NCBI GenBank assembly: GCA_902786465.1
Contig: CADACQ010000008.1
Location: 93,772-157,771 of the forward strand
Origin: an uncultured Eubacteriales bacterium
Lineage (GTDB): Bacteria > Bacillota > Clostridia > Christensenellales > CAG-138
Length of the DNA: 64,000 nucleotides
Direction of reading: 5' to 3'
The notes below the pieces were generated by a model, which was given only the letters and a program-made list of their open reading frames with translations, was not told the DNA's origin and searched no databases. Position numbers and translations under genes: made by a program. Shown here in pieces: positions 52,099 to 60,334 of this stretch. Positions within the stretch are counted from its first letter, which is position 1. Each line of letters begins with the position of its first letter.

Positions 52099-53295
52099 TC
52101 AGCTGTTTTCCCGAGGCAGCTGCACTGTGAAACTGGTGCCAGTTGCTTCGTTGCTCTCGGCTAAGACGCTGCCGCCCATGCTCTCCGCCACGCTCTGCAC
52201 GATGGCGAGGCCCAGCCCGGAGCTCTCGGAGGCGGTGCGGCTCTTGTCCGCCCGGTAGAAGCGCTCGAACACGTGGGGCAGGTCCTCGGCGGGGATGTAG
52301 GAGCCGGTGTTGTGGACGGTGAGCTTGGCCTTCTTGCCTGCCTTCTCCAGGGACACGGAGATGGCGCTGCCCGGGGCGGCGTACTTGCAGGCGTTGTCCA
52401 GCAAACATTCGAGGACGCTCTGGACCTGGGCCCGGTTCCCCTTGACGATAAGGTCGCTCTCCACGTTCTCCTCGATGGTGAGCCCCTTTTCGAAGGCCGT
52501 GGCCTCGAAAGCGAGGGCGCTCTCCATGACCATGTCGCTGAGGTCCATGCTCTCCCAGGCGCCCCGGTTGGGGTCGTCCTCCATCCGGGCCAGGGTCAGC
52601 ATCTTCTGGACCAGGTCCTTCATACGCCGTCCGGCGGCCTCGATCCGGTCCAGCTCCGGCGTGTCGTCAGCGCTCTGCTGCTTCAACAGCTCGCTGTTGC
52701 TCAAGATGACGGTCAGCGGGGTCTTGAGGTCGTGGGATGCGTCCGCCACGAACTGCCGCTGCATGTCCCAGGCCTGGGCCATGGGCTTCACCGCCCAGCC
52801 GGACAGGAGCCATACGAGGAGCAGCAGCGCCAGCCAGGTCCCCCCCGCGAACAGGCCCAGGGCCTTCGCGGCGGCGGTCACCAGCCTATCCTCCATGGCC
52901 GTGTCCACCACCGCCACGTAGGTCTTCCCGTTGCGCTCCTCCACCGAGGCTCGGACGCCCTTGTTCTTCAGCTTCCCGCCCCGGGCGGCCTCCTTGGCGA
53001 GCTCCTGCTGCTCCTCCTCGGAGAAGTGCTCCAAGGTGGCGTCGCCCTTATTCTCGATGGCCCCGGTCTCCGGGTCGATGGTCAGCACCACGGCCCGCTC
53101 GAATCGGTTGCCCCGGCCTTCGCCGCCGGGCTTCTCCCCCAGGGAGACCATCAGCGAGCGCTTGAGCATCTGGTCCGCGTCGGCGTAGATCACCCGCCGG
53201 GCGCCCACGAACAGGACGCCGGTGACGATGAGCAGCACCAGCGTGACCACGGCCATGCTGGTGAGGATGAACCTTCGCTTCAGCTTCTTGATCAT
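52099..53295 (-). CDS. Two-component sensor histidine kinase
   Basis: 398 residues. Two transmembrane helices (about 11-31 and 160-182) flank an extracellular sensor domain of about 125 residues rich in Lys and Glu. HisKA follows with ASHDLKTPL near 215, then HATPase_c with N-box LLDNACKYAAPGS and G2-box ESSGLGLAIV. The stimulus is unknown; the architecture fits envelope-stress sensors. It overlaps the response regulator by four bases (ATGA). Confidence 0.92.
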   Translation of the reverse strand: MIKKLKRRFILTSMAVVTLVLLIVTGVLFVGARRVIYADADQMLKRSLMVSLGEKPGGEGRGNRFERAVVLTIDPETGAIENKGDATLEHFSEEEQQELAKEAARGGKLKNKGVRASVEERNGKTYVAVVDTAMEDRLVTAAAKALGLFAGGTWLALLLLVWLLSGWAVKPMAQAWDMQRQFVADASHDLKTPLTVILSNSELLKQQSADDTPELDRIEAAGRRMKDLVQKMLTLARMEDDPNRGAWESMDLSDMVMESALAFEATAFEKGLTIEENVESDLIVKGNRAQVQSVLECLLDNACKYAAPGSAISVSLEKAGKKAKLTVHNTGSYIPAEDLPHVFERFYRADKSRTASESSGLGLAIVQSVAESMGGSVLAESNEATGTSFTVQLPRENS

Positions 53296-53969
53296 TTCTC
53301 CACCGCCTCCAGCCGGTAGCCGAACTTGCGCAGGGTGGCGATCTGCACGGGGGCCTTCAGAAAGGCCAGCTTCTTGCGCAGGAAGGAGATGTAGACCTCC
53401 ACGTTGTTGTCCTCCGCGTCGCTCTCGAAGCCCCAGACCTTGTTGATCAGGGTCTCCTTGCTGACGATGGCCGCGCCGTTGGCCATGAAGATGCGCATGA
53501 TGGAGAACTCCTTCTTGCCAAGGCGCACCTTCTTGTCCCCGTAGCATAGGTCGCAGGTGGACAGGTTCAGCGTCAAATCCCCGAAGGTGAGCTCGTCCAT
53601 GACCACCTCCCCCTGTCGCCGGGTCAGGGCCCGGACGCAGGCCAAAAGCTCCGACATCTCGAAGGGCTTGGTCAGGTAGTAGTCCGCGCCGCTGTCCAAG
53701 CCCCGCACCTTGTCGCCGGTCTCGGTCCGGGCGGTGAGCATAAGGATGGGCGTGTCGATCCGGGCCCGGCGCAGCTCCTTGGCCACGGCGAACCCGTCCT
53801 TCTTGGGCAGCATGATATCGAGGACGATGAGGTCGTAGGTGTCGGAGAGACTGTTGTCAAGGCCGCTTTCTCCGTCGTAGCTGATGTCGCTTTCAAAATG
53901 GGCGCTCTTGAGCATCTCGCCCAGCGTCCGGGCGAGGGCCCTGTCGTCCTCCACGATCAACGCGCGCAT
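53292..53969 (-). CDS. OmpR-family response regulator
   Basis: 225 residues. Receiver with acidic residues 7-9, phospho-acceptor Asp51 (LIVLDIMLPKKDG), Thr near 79 (MLTART) and Lys near 101 (TKPFEMSELLA). A winged helix from about 125 to 222 ends in NVEVYISFLRKKL and FGYRLE. SD GAGGGGGAT. Upstream 11-bp direct repeats suggest self-regulation. Confidence 0.92.
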   Translation of the reverse strand: MRALIVEDDRALARTLGEMLKSAHFESDISYDGESGLDNSLSDTYDLIVLDIMLPKKDGFAVAKELRRARIDTPILMLTARTETGDKVRGLDSGADYYLTKPFEMSELLACVRALTRRQGEVVMDELTFGDLTLNLSTCDLCYGDKKVRLGKKEFSIMRIFMANGAAIVSKETLINKVWGFESDAEDNNVEVYISFLRKKLAFLKAPVQIATLRKFGYRLEAVEK

Positions 53970-54012
53970 GATGGTATCCCCCTCACGATTTTTCTACACT
54001 CTACGCCCCGAA

Positions 54013-54029
54013 CCTGAAAAAAGCCTGAA
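54013..54029 (-). promoter_or_regulatory. Direct-repeat operator upstream of the two-component genes
   Basis: Read on the minus strand, TTCAGG occurs twice exactly 11 bases apart (complements of 54013-54018 and 54024-54029), the spacing of OmpR-family tandem sites. It lies about 45-60 bases before the response regulator start. Confidence 0.5.
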
Positions 54030-54032
54030 CCT

Positions 54033-54716
54033 TTAGAGGAACAGGCAGAAAATGATGGGCAAAAAGATGGCGGGCAGCAGGTCCATGACCTTGATGCGGG
54101 TGATCTTCAGCATGTTGAGGCCGATGGGCACCAAGAGGAGGGAGCCCACCGCGCCCATCTCCACCGCAGAGGCGGCGAAGAAGGAGGCGCTGAATATGCC
54201 GAGGACGGTGAAGAGGCCCTGGTAGAGGAACACCGCCGCCGCAGAGAGGAGCACGCCGCTGCCCAACGCGGAGGCAAGGAGCATGGCGGAGATGCCGTCG
54301 ATGAGGGCCTTGGCGAACAGGGTGGCGTGGTCCGCGGAGAAGCCGTCCTGGAGCGCCCCGGTGACCGCCATGGCGCCGGTGCAGAAGAGGAGGGACGCGC
54401 TGACGAACCCGGCGGCGAAGCCCGCCTGCTTGTCGGGGCCCACCAGCTTGCCGCTCAGCTTGTCCGCCAGGCGATGGAAGCCGTCGTCGATGGAGAGGAG
54501 GGCGCCGATAGCCGCGCCCACGGCCAAAGAGAGGATCATGACCAGGGTCTTTTCCCCCTTCAGCGCGCCGGAGAGGCCGATGAGGATCACGCCCAGGGCC
54601 AGGGCCTCCATGACCCGCTCCTGGAGCTTTGGGGGGATGCCCTTGTGAAACAGTAAGCCTGCGCCGCCGCCCAGCAGGATGGCGGCGGCGTTGACGATGG
54701 TGCCGAGACCTTTCAT
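54033..54716 (-). CDS. DUF554 membrane protein (YdfK/YqgA-like)
   Basis: 227 residues, six to seven helices. Family landmarks are the N-terminal GTIVNAAAILLGGGAGLL, LALGVILIGLSGAL near 38, FCTGAMAVTGALQDG near 107 and GLNMLKI near 210. DUF554 proteins are putative transporters of unknown substrate. The SD is weak (AAGG). Repeat copy E lies just upstream. Confidence 0.88.
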   Translation of the reverse strand: MKGLGTIVNAAAILLGGGAGLLFHKGIPPKLQERVMEALALGVILIGLSGALKGEKTLVMILSLAVGAAIGALLSIDDGFHRLADKLSGKLVGPDKQAGFAAGFVSASLLFCTGAMAVTGALQDGFSADHATLFAKALIDGISAMLLASALGSGVLLSAAAVFLYQGLFTVLGIFSASFFAASAVEMGAVGSLLLVPIGLNMLKITRIKVMDLLPAIFLPIIFCLFL

Positions 54717-54742
54717 GGGGTTACCTTTTTGCTTTTTATTTT

Positions 54743-54799
54743 GCCGCTTTTTCTCTTTAGACAAAGAGAAAAAGCGGCGGAAAAAGAGAAACTCAAGAG
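54743..54799. repeat. Three-hairpin repeat, partial copy E
   Basis: Only the GCCGC hairpin (54743-54778) and the flanking GGAAAAAGAGAAACTCAAGAG remain; the central stem and second outer hairpin are missing. It lies between ileS and the DUF554 gene on the same strand. Confidence 0.75.
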
Positions 54800-54818
54800 A
54801 TATTCGTGTTTTTCGTCC

Positions 54819-56714
54819 TTATACCCGTTCCACCGAGAGCCGGACTGCTTCGCCGTTGATGTCCCAGTCCTTCTCGTAGCCGGAGAGGTCGCCAGAGACG
54901 GCGTCGGCCAGGGTGTCGGCGGCGATATCCTGAGCGTACTTCTCGAACACGGCCTTCACCTTGTCGCTGCCGGCGTAGCCGATGCGGATATGGTCCGCCA
55001 CCTCGAAGCCCGCCTCCTTGCGCATGGTCTGGAGCTTGCTGGTGAGCTCCCGGACGAAGCCCAGCTCGATGAGCTCCGGCGTCAGGTTGGTATCAAGGAC
55101 CACGGTCACCTGCCCGTCGGTCTCGGAAACCAATCCTTCCTTCTTCACGGCGGTGACCAGCACGTCCGCCTCGGTGAGCTCCACAACTTGGCCGCCCGTC
55201 TCGAAGCAATATTTGCCGTCCGCCTTGATGGCGTTCACGATCTCGTCCCCAGCCCCGGGCTCGGCCATCTTGCTGCGGATGGCCCCCAGGAGCTTGCCGT
55301 ACTTGGGCCCCAGGGTCCTTAGCTGAGGCTTCACCGCGTAGCTGATGAACCCGGAGGCGTCGGACACGAAGCTGACCGCCTTCACGTTCAGCTCCTCGGC
55401 GATGATGGTGCCGTAGCCCTCACTAAGGGGCTCGCCCTGGACGTACATGGCGGCAAGGGGCTGGCGGATCTTCATGGCGGCGTTGTTCCGGGCGGCCCGG
55501 CCCAGCGTCACGATGGAGAGGACCTCCTCCATGTTCTTCTCCAGATCCGCGTCGATCAGCGTTTCGTCCGCCGCGGGGAAGTCGCAAAGGTGCACGGAGA
55601 GGGGCGCGTCCTTCTCCACCCGGCGGACCATGTTCTGGTAGATGCTCTCCGCCATGAAGGGTACGAAGGGGGCGCTGATGAGGGTCAGCTCCTTCAGCAC
55701 CGTGTAGAGGGTCATGTAGGCCGCCTCCTTGTCGGCGGTCATCTCGCTCCCCCAATACCGGTTCCGGCACCGGCGCACGTACCAGTTGGAGAGCTCGTCC
55801 ACGAAGCTCTGGAGCTCCCGGCCCGCCTCGGTGATCTTCAGGGCACTAAGGTCCGCGTCCACGGTCTTCACCAGAGTCTGCATCCGGGAAAGGACCCAGC
55901 GATCCATGAAGGACAGGTTTTCCCGCCGCAGCTCATGCTTGGTGGGATCGAACTCGTCGATATCCGCGTAGAGGATGTAGAAGGCGTAGGTGTTCCACAG
56001 CGTGCCCATGAACTTGCGCTGATACTCGCTGACCGCGTCGCCGGAGAACCGGGAGGGCAGCCAGGGGCTGGAGCCCGTGTAGAAGTACCAGCGGACGGCG
56101 TCGGCGCCCTGGGCGTCCAGCACGTCGAAGGGGTTGACCACGTTCCCCAGGTGCTTGCTCATCTTCTTGCCGTCCTTATCGCACACGAGGCCCAGGACCA
56201 CGCAGTTCTTGAAGGGCGCTTCGTCGAAGAGCAGGGTGGCGATGGCGAGCAGGGTATAGAACCAGCCCCGGGTCTGGTCGATGGCTTCGGAGATGAAGTC
56301 GGCGGGGTACCGGCGCTGGAACTTCTCCTTGTTCTCGAAGGGATAGTGCCACTGGGCGAAGGGCATGGAGCCGGAGTCGAACCAGCAGTCCATGACCACG
56401 CTCTCCCGCTTCATGCGCCCGCCGCACTGGGGGCACAGGACGGTGACCTGGTCGATGTAGGGCTTGTGGAGCTCGATATCCTCCGGGCAGTCCGGGCTCA
56501 TGGCCTTTAGCTCCGCCTTGCTGCCCATGACGTGGACCTTCCCGCAGTCCGGACAGACCCACACGGGGAAGGGGGTGCCCCAGTACCGCTCCCTCGTCAC
56601 GGCCCAGTCGATGACGTTCTCCACGAAGTTGCCCATGCGGCCGTCCCGGATGGTCTCGGGGATCCAGTTGACGCTCTTGGTGAACCGGACCAGCTTGTCC
56701 TTCACCGCGGTCAT
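54819..56714 (-). CDS. ileS: Isoleucyl-tRNA synthetase, C-terminal fragment
   Basis: Continues IleRS from MTAVKDKLVRFTKSVNWIPE. It contains the editing-proximal WVCPDCGK and CPQCGG knuckles, the catalytic-half DQTRGWFYTLL, KMSKH (KDGKKMSKHLGN), the anticodon-binding helices near FMDRWVLSRMQTL, and a long C-terminal domain. It charges tRNA-Ile. The first codon coincides with the frameshift; upstream the enzyme is in the next entry. At the junction eight to nine residues of the conserved YARESWFIR-like segment are missing. Confidence 0.87.
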   Translation of the reverse strand: MTAVKDKLVRFTKSVNWIPETIRDGRMGNFVENVIDWAVTRERYWGTPFPVWVCPDCGKVHVMGSKAELKAMSPDCPEDIELHKPYIDQVTVLCPQCGGRMKRESVVMDCWFDSGSMPFAQWHYPFENKEKFQRRYPADFISEAIDQTRGWFYTLLAIATLLFDEAPFKNCVVLGLVCDKDGKKMSKHLGNVVNPFDVLDAQGADAVRWYFYTGSSPWLPSRFSGDAVSEYQRKFMGTLWNTYAFYILYADIDEFDPTKHELRRENLSFMDRWVLSRMQTLVKTVDADLSALKITEAGRELQSFVDELSNWYVRRCRNRYWGSEMTADKEAAYMTLYTVLKELTLISAPFVPFMAESIYQNMVRRVEKDAPLSVHLCDFPAADETLIDADLEKNMEEVLSIVTLGRAARNNAAMKIRQPLAAMYVQGEPLSEGYGTIIAEELNVKAVSFVSDASGFISYAVKPQLRTLGPKYGKLLGAIRSKMAEPGAGDEIVNAIKADGKYCFETGGQVVELTEADVLVTAVKKEGLVSETDGQVTVVLDTNLTPELIELGFVRELTSKLQTMRKEAGFEVADHIRIGYAGSDKVKAVFEKYAQDIAADTLADAVSGDLSGYEKDWDINGEAVRLSVERV

Positions 56715-57913
56715 TAGTAGATGAGGGGCGTATCGCAGCGCCAGCAGAAGGGGTAGCTGTGCTCGAACTGGGGCGCGCTGAACAGCTTCTCCTGCCGCTT
56801 CAGGTCCTCCAGGACGGGCTTGTCCGCGTCCTTCACGAAGAGGCCGTCGAAGGGGGTGCCGCCGCACATATGGCCGGAGGTGTTGACGAGCTGCAGGAAG
56901 GGCAGGTCGTAGACCTTGCCCACCCGGTTGTCGTCCTCGCCGAAGGCGGGGGCGATGTGGACCACGCCGGTGCCCTCGTCCAACGTCACGTAGTTGTCCG
57001 CCACCACCCGGTAGCCCTTCTTGCCGCCAAAACCGGCGCTCATGTCGAACAGGGGCTCGTACTCCGTGCCCACGAGATCGGCGCCGGAGAAGGTCTCCAT
57101 GATCTCCACGTCCTCGCCCAGCACGTTCTTCACCAGCCCTTCGGCCAGGATGTACACCCCGTCCTCCCGGCGGGCCTTCACGTAGGTCTCATGGGCGTTG
57201 ACGCACAAGGCTACGTTGCTGGGCAGCGTCCAGGGGGTGGTGGTCCACGCCAGGATGCAGGTGCCGCTGCCGTCCTTCAGGTAGAACTTGGCGATGGCGG
57301 AGGTCTCCTTCACGTCCTTGTAGCCCTGAGCCACCTCGTGGGAGGAGAGGGCCGTGCCGCAGCGGGGGCAGTAGGGCACGATCTTGTAGCCCTTATAGAG
57401 GAGTCCCTTGTCGTAGATGGTTTTCAGCGCCCACCACTCGGACTCGATGTAGTCGTCGTGATAGGTCACGTAGGGATCGTCCATGTCCATCCAGTAACCC
57501 ACCCGGTCGGACATGTCCGCCCACTCGGCGGAATATTTCCATACGGACTTCTTGCAGCCCTCGATGAAGGGCTCCACGCCGTACTGCTCGATCTGCTCCT
57601 TGCCGTCGAGACCCAGCTGCTTCTCCACCTCCAGCTCCACGGGCAGGCCGTGGGTGTCCCAGCCGGCCTTCCTAAGCACGTCGTAGCCCTTCATGGTCCG
57701 GTAGCGGGGGATGATGTCCTTGATGCTCCGGGTCAGCACGTGGCCGATGTGGGGCTTGCCGTTGGCCGTGGGGGGGCCGTCGAAGACGGTGTAGGCGGGG
57801 GCGCCCTTGCGGAGCTCCACGCTCTTCTCGAACACATGGTTTTCCTTCCAGAAGGCCAGCACCTGCTTCTCCCGGTCCACGAACTTCAGATCCGTCGATA
57901 CTTTGTCGTACAT
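56714..57913 (-). CDS. ileS: Isoleucyl-tRNA synthetase, N-terminal fragment (frameshifted)
   Basis: 399 residues from the true start (GGAGG 5-6 bases upstream of ATG 57913). It contains the HIGH motif in PPTANGKPHIGHVL near 47-60, GWDTHGLPVELEVEK, CPRCGTALSSHEV, and the CP1 editing domain (WTTTPWTLPSNVAL near 229). It ends at CWRCDTPLIY, where a stop appears in this frame. Expression is expected to depend on the T-box leader. Confidence 0.88.
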   Translation of the reverse strand: MYDKVSTDLKFVDREKQVLAFWKENHVFEKSVELRKGAPAYTVFDGPPTANGKPHIGHVLTRSIKDIIPRYRTMKGYDVLRKAGWDTHGLPVELEVEKQLGLDGKEQIEQYGVEPFIEGCKKSVWKYSAEWADMSDRVGYWMDMDDPYVTYHDDYIESEWWALKTIYDKGLLYKGYKIVPYCPRCGTALSSHEVAQGYKDVKETSAIAKFYLKDGSGTCILAWTTTPWTLPSNVALCVNAHETYVKARREDGVYILAEGLVKNVLGEDVEIMETFSGADLVGTEYEPLFDMSAGFGGKKGYRVVADNYVTLDEGTGVVHIAPAFGEDDNRVGKVYDLPFLQLVNTSGHMCGGTPFDGLFVKDADKPVLEDLKRQEKLFSAPQFEHSYPFCWRCDTPLIY

Positions 57914-57940
57914 ACGTTCCTCCAACTGTTTATTGAAAAT

Positions 57941-58178
57941 AAAAAATCTTCCGCCCCAATACGGGGCGAAAGACCTGATCTTCCGCGGTACCACCCGCCT
58001 TGCGCAGCCGAAAGCCGCGCCGCTCGTATGCCCCTGTAACGGAGGGCCGCCGGAGGCCGCTACTTCTCTTTCACGTCCCCGCTCCCGGGTGATCTCACGC
58101 ATGGGCCCCTTGCCGCCTCGCACCGCCCGCGGCTCGCTTGAAGGGGGAGGCATCCGCTACCTGTCCCGATCCACGTTT
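57941..58178 (-). ncRNA. T-box riboswitch leader of ileS
   Basis: On the minus strand the T-box core GGGTGGTACCGCGG (complement of about 57983-57996) is followed by a terminator: CTTTCGCCCC/GGGGCGGAAGA hairpin (57947-57973) ending in TTTTTT. The upstream part would form Stem I; an ATC triplet in GAGATCACC (about 58092) could be the isoleucine specifier but was not folded. Uncharged tRNA-Ile would stabilise the antiterminator and allow ileS expression. Confidence 0.88.
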
Positions 58179-58184
58179 GGCAGT

Positions 58185-58213
58185 ATTATACATGGAGGGG
58201 GAGGATTTGTAAA
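58185..58213 (-). promoter_or_regulatory. Promoter of the ileS T-box transcript
   Basis: TTTACA (complement of 58208-58213), 17-bp spacer, TATAAT (complement of 58185-58190). Confidence 0.8.
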
Positions 58214-58224
58214 GAGACGTTTTT

Positions 58225-58362
58225 GTTCCTTTTTCTCTTCGGTGAAGAGGAAAAAGGAACCGAAAAAAGAGAAGCACAAGAATAATAATGGGAAGTACAG
58301 CGTCAGCCATACTTCCCGATTGCGTTTCTTTTGGGTGCCTTTTCTTTACAAAGAAAAGGCAC
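58225..58362. repeat. Three-hairpin interspersed repeat, copy F
   Basis: Outer hairpin 58225-58260 (GTTCCTTTTTCTCTTC arm; base pairs differ from the GCCGC copies but pairing is kept), central stem ATGGGAAGTA 58288-58297 with TACTTCCC 58310-58317, second outer hairpin 58335-58362 (GTGCCTTTTCTTT arm). The central part is nearly identical to copy C. Confidence 0.88.
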
Positions 58363-58382
58363 AGATGCTTTCAATACTACCT

Positions 58383-58883
58383 CTATTCGTGGAGCTGGCG
58401 CTCCCGCTGGAGCTCGTCCCGTTTGCCCTGGATGCGGCCGTAGCAATAGGCCAAGAACCCGGCGCACAGAAGGTTGATGACGCCCAGGCTTGAATACCTC
58501 AGGTTGGATAGTCCGATGCCCAGGTTCATGAGTATGACCGCCAGCAGCATCCGGCAGATGTTGCTCAAGTGCTGTATCCGGGAGTCGAGATCACTGTTGA
58601 GCTCAAATTCACCCAACTCAGCCTTACGGCGGAAGAATACCCACATAGCCATCCGGCCGATGTGCTCCGCCCCCATTTCCCTCAAAAACGACTCGTAGGC
58701 CACATCCCGCCTGCGGAACTCCTCGCGGATGATGTACTCGCCCGGCTCAGTCTTTTCAAAATAGTAGGTGGCGAAGCCAACCCGACAGAGAGCCCAGCCC
58801 CCCGCGGCCATGGAATTGAGCCAAATCTCCTCCTCTTCGAACTGCCACACCCAGAACCATCTGACTACCTTCTTCGTTTCCAT
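58383..58883 (-). CDS. DUF2812-domain membrane protein
   Basis: 166 residues. The N-terminal soluble DUF2812-like domain (VVRWFWVWQFEEEEIWLNSMAAGGWAL, then YYFEKTEPGEY) is followed by two helices (about 110-128 and 132-150) and a basic tail. The function is unknown; DUF2812 genes are often next to PadR regulators, as here. ATG 58883 is preferred; ATG 58892 is an alternative. Confidence 0.75.
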   Translation of the reverse strand: METKKVVRWFWVWQFEEEEIWLNSMAAGGWALCRVGFATYYFEKTEPGEYIIREEFRRRDVAYESFLREMGAEHIGRMAMWVFFRRKAELGEFELNSDLDSRIQHLSNICRMLLAVILMNLGIGLSNLRYSSLGVINLLCAGFLAYCYGRIQGKRDELQRERQLHE

Positions 58884-58899
58884 ATCCCCCATCCTTTCC

Positions 58900-59157
58900 T
58901 TATGCCTGCGGGTCCTCGTTCCCGTCGTCCTTCTTATCCTTCTTCTCGCTGTCGAAGGACATGCCCACGACCATGCCGAGACACATGCCGATGGGCATCC
59001 ACAGCCCCAGGTTCTTGGTGGCGGCGCCTATGGCCGTGCCAACGGCCATGCCGATGCACATGCCCAGAACCATACCCGAGTCGGCCTCCTTCTTCCTTTC
59101 TTCCGGCTGCTCCGGCTGTTCCGGCTGCTCCTGCAGCTCTTTCCTCTTATCTTCCAT
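58900..59157 (-). CDS. Small Gly/Met-rich membrane protein
   Basis: 85 residues. An N-terminal hydrophilic part with Glu-Gln-Pro repeats (QPEQPEQPEE), then glycine-rich hydrophobic stretches GMVLGMCIGMAVGTAIGAA and MPIGMCLGMVVGM, then an acidic Lys/Asp tail. The glycine-zipper pattern suggests a helical hairpin in the membrane. It overlaps the PadR stop and has GGAGGGG 8 bases before the ATG. No family is recognised. Confidence 0.7.
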   Translation of the reverse strand: MEDKRKELQEQPEQPEQPEERKKEADSGMVLGMCIGMAVGTAIGAATKNLGLWMPIGMCLGMVVGMSFDSEKKDKKDDGNEDPQA

Positions 59158-59474
59158 CACGCTTCCCCTCCCAACACGATTTCTCCGTTCTCCACCAGCT
59201 CCTTGAGCCGGTCCAGTTCCCCTTCCAGGGCCTCCCGGCCCCGGTCCGTCAGGGCGTATTCCTTCCGGCGGCTGTCCTCAGCCCCGGGGACCGCTTTGAT
59301 CCAGCCCCTGTCCAACAATCCGTTGATGGCCCCATAGAGGGTCCCCGCCGCCAGCTTCACCCGGCCTTGGCTCATGCGCTCCGCTTCCTGCATGATGCCG
59401 TAGCCGTGCCGGGGCGTGACCAGGGACAGCAGGATGTAGTACACCGCCTCCGTCAGGGCCGCCTGTGTGTTCAT
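59157..59474 (-). CDS. PadR-family transcriptional regulator
   Basis: 105 residues. The winged helix AVYYILLSLVTPRHGYGIMQE and GTLYGAINGLLDRGWI is typical of PadR, and YALTDRGREALEGELDRLKELV forms the dimer helix. It probably represses its own operon, which contains the two membrane proteins downstream. The promoter carries a palindrome between -35 and -10. Confidence 0.92.
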   Translation of the reverse strand: MNTQAALTEAVYYILLSLVTPRHGYGIMQEAERMSQGRVKLAAGTLYGAINGLLDRGWIKAVPGAEDSRRKEYALTDRGREALEGELDRLKELVENGEIVLGGEA

Positions 59475-59530
59475 ACCCTCGCCTCCTTTATCGGTCGCCG
59501 TTATATCGGCTGTCGTTATATCGTGCTTAG

Positions 59531-59559
59531 AGTATATCGCCGCCCGATATATTTGTCAA
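59531..59559 (-). promoter_or_regulatory. PadR operon promoter with internal operator
   Basis: TTGACA (complement of 59554-59559), 17-bp spacer, TATACT (complement of 59531-59536). The perfect palindrome ATATCG-N5-CGATAT (59534-59550) fills the spacer and -10. Further CGATATAACG-type repeats follow downstream of the start site, toward the gene. Confidence 0.8.
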
Positions 59560-59617
59560 CCCCTATTTTCAAAAAAGTTTCACGACGGCGAAAGGCCGCA
59601 AAGGCGAACAAAACCGC

Positions 59618-59646
59618 TTGCGCAGATGGGGCGATGGGTGTATAAT
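59618..59646 (+). promoter_or_regulatory. glnS promoter
   Basis: TTGCGC at 59618-59623, 17-bp spacer, TATAAT at 59641-59646. The leader has a GGGGC/GCCCC hairpin before AAGGAG. Confidence 0.7.
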
Positions 59647-59707
59647 ATGCTATTCAATGGGGCGGAAGGGCCCCGTGTTTTGAGAATCTGACCCAAGGAG
59701 CACGCAT

Positions 59708-60334
59708 ATGGAAGAAGCACCGAAGATCAAAAACTTCATCGAGGAAGCCATCGAGGAGGACCTGGAGAAGTTCCGGGCCCTGTATCCGGACAAGGAGCCC
59801 CGCGTCAAGACCCGGTTCCCGCCGGAGCCCAACGGGTATCTGCACATCGGCCACGCCAAGGCGTTGACCATCGATTTCTCCATGGCGGAGAAGTACGGCG
59901 GCACCTGCAACCTCCGCTACGACGACGGTCTTCGGCTCCTCCTATTTCGATCAGTGCTACGAGCTCGCCAAGAAGCTGATCAAGAAGGGCGTGGCCTACG
60001 TGGACGATCTCACCAAGGAGGAGATGAAGGCCTACCGGGGCACCCTGACGGAGCCCGGGAAGAACAGCCCCTGGCGGGATCGGTCCGTGGAGGAGAATTT
60101 GGACCTCTTCGAGCGCATGAAGAACGGGGAGTTCGAGAACGGATCGAAGACCCTTCGGGCCAAGATCGACATGGCCTCCCCCAACATCAACATGCGGGAC
60201 CCGGCCCTCTATCGGATCATCCACATCCCCCATCATCAGACCGGGGACAAGTGGTGCATCTACCCCATGTACGACTTTGCGCACCCCATCCAGGACGCCA
60301 TCGAGGGCGTGACCCACAGCCTGTGCTCTCTTGA
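59708..60334 (+). CDS. glnS: Glutaminyl-tRNA synthetase, N-terminal fragment (frameshifted)
   Basis: The N-terminus is clear Gln[21 protein letters not shown] (HIGH motif, about residues 37-55) and NLRYDD near 72. The frame fails right after this DD (about 59925); the rest of this reading frame to 60334 is unrelated. The usual DDTNPxKE region and about 25 following residues are missing. ATG follows AAGGAG. Confidence 0.82.
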   Translation: MEEAPKIKNFIEEAIEEDLEKFRALYPDKEPRVKTRFPPEPNGYLHIGHAKALTIDFSMAEKYGGTCNLRYDDGLRLLLFRSVLRARQEADQEGRGLRGRSHQGGDEGLPGHPDGAREEQPLAGSVRGGEFGPLRAHEERGVRERIEDPSGQDRHGLPQHQHAGPGPLSDHPHPPSSDRGQVVHLPHVRLCAPHPGRHRGRDPQPVLS

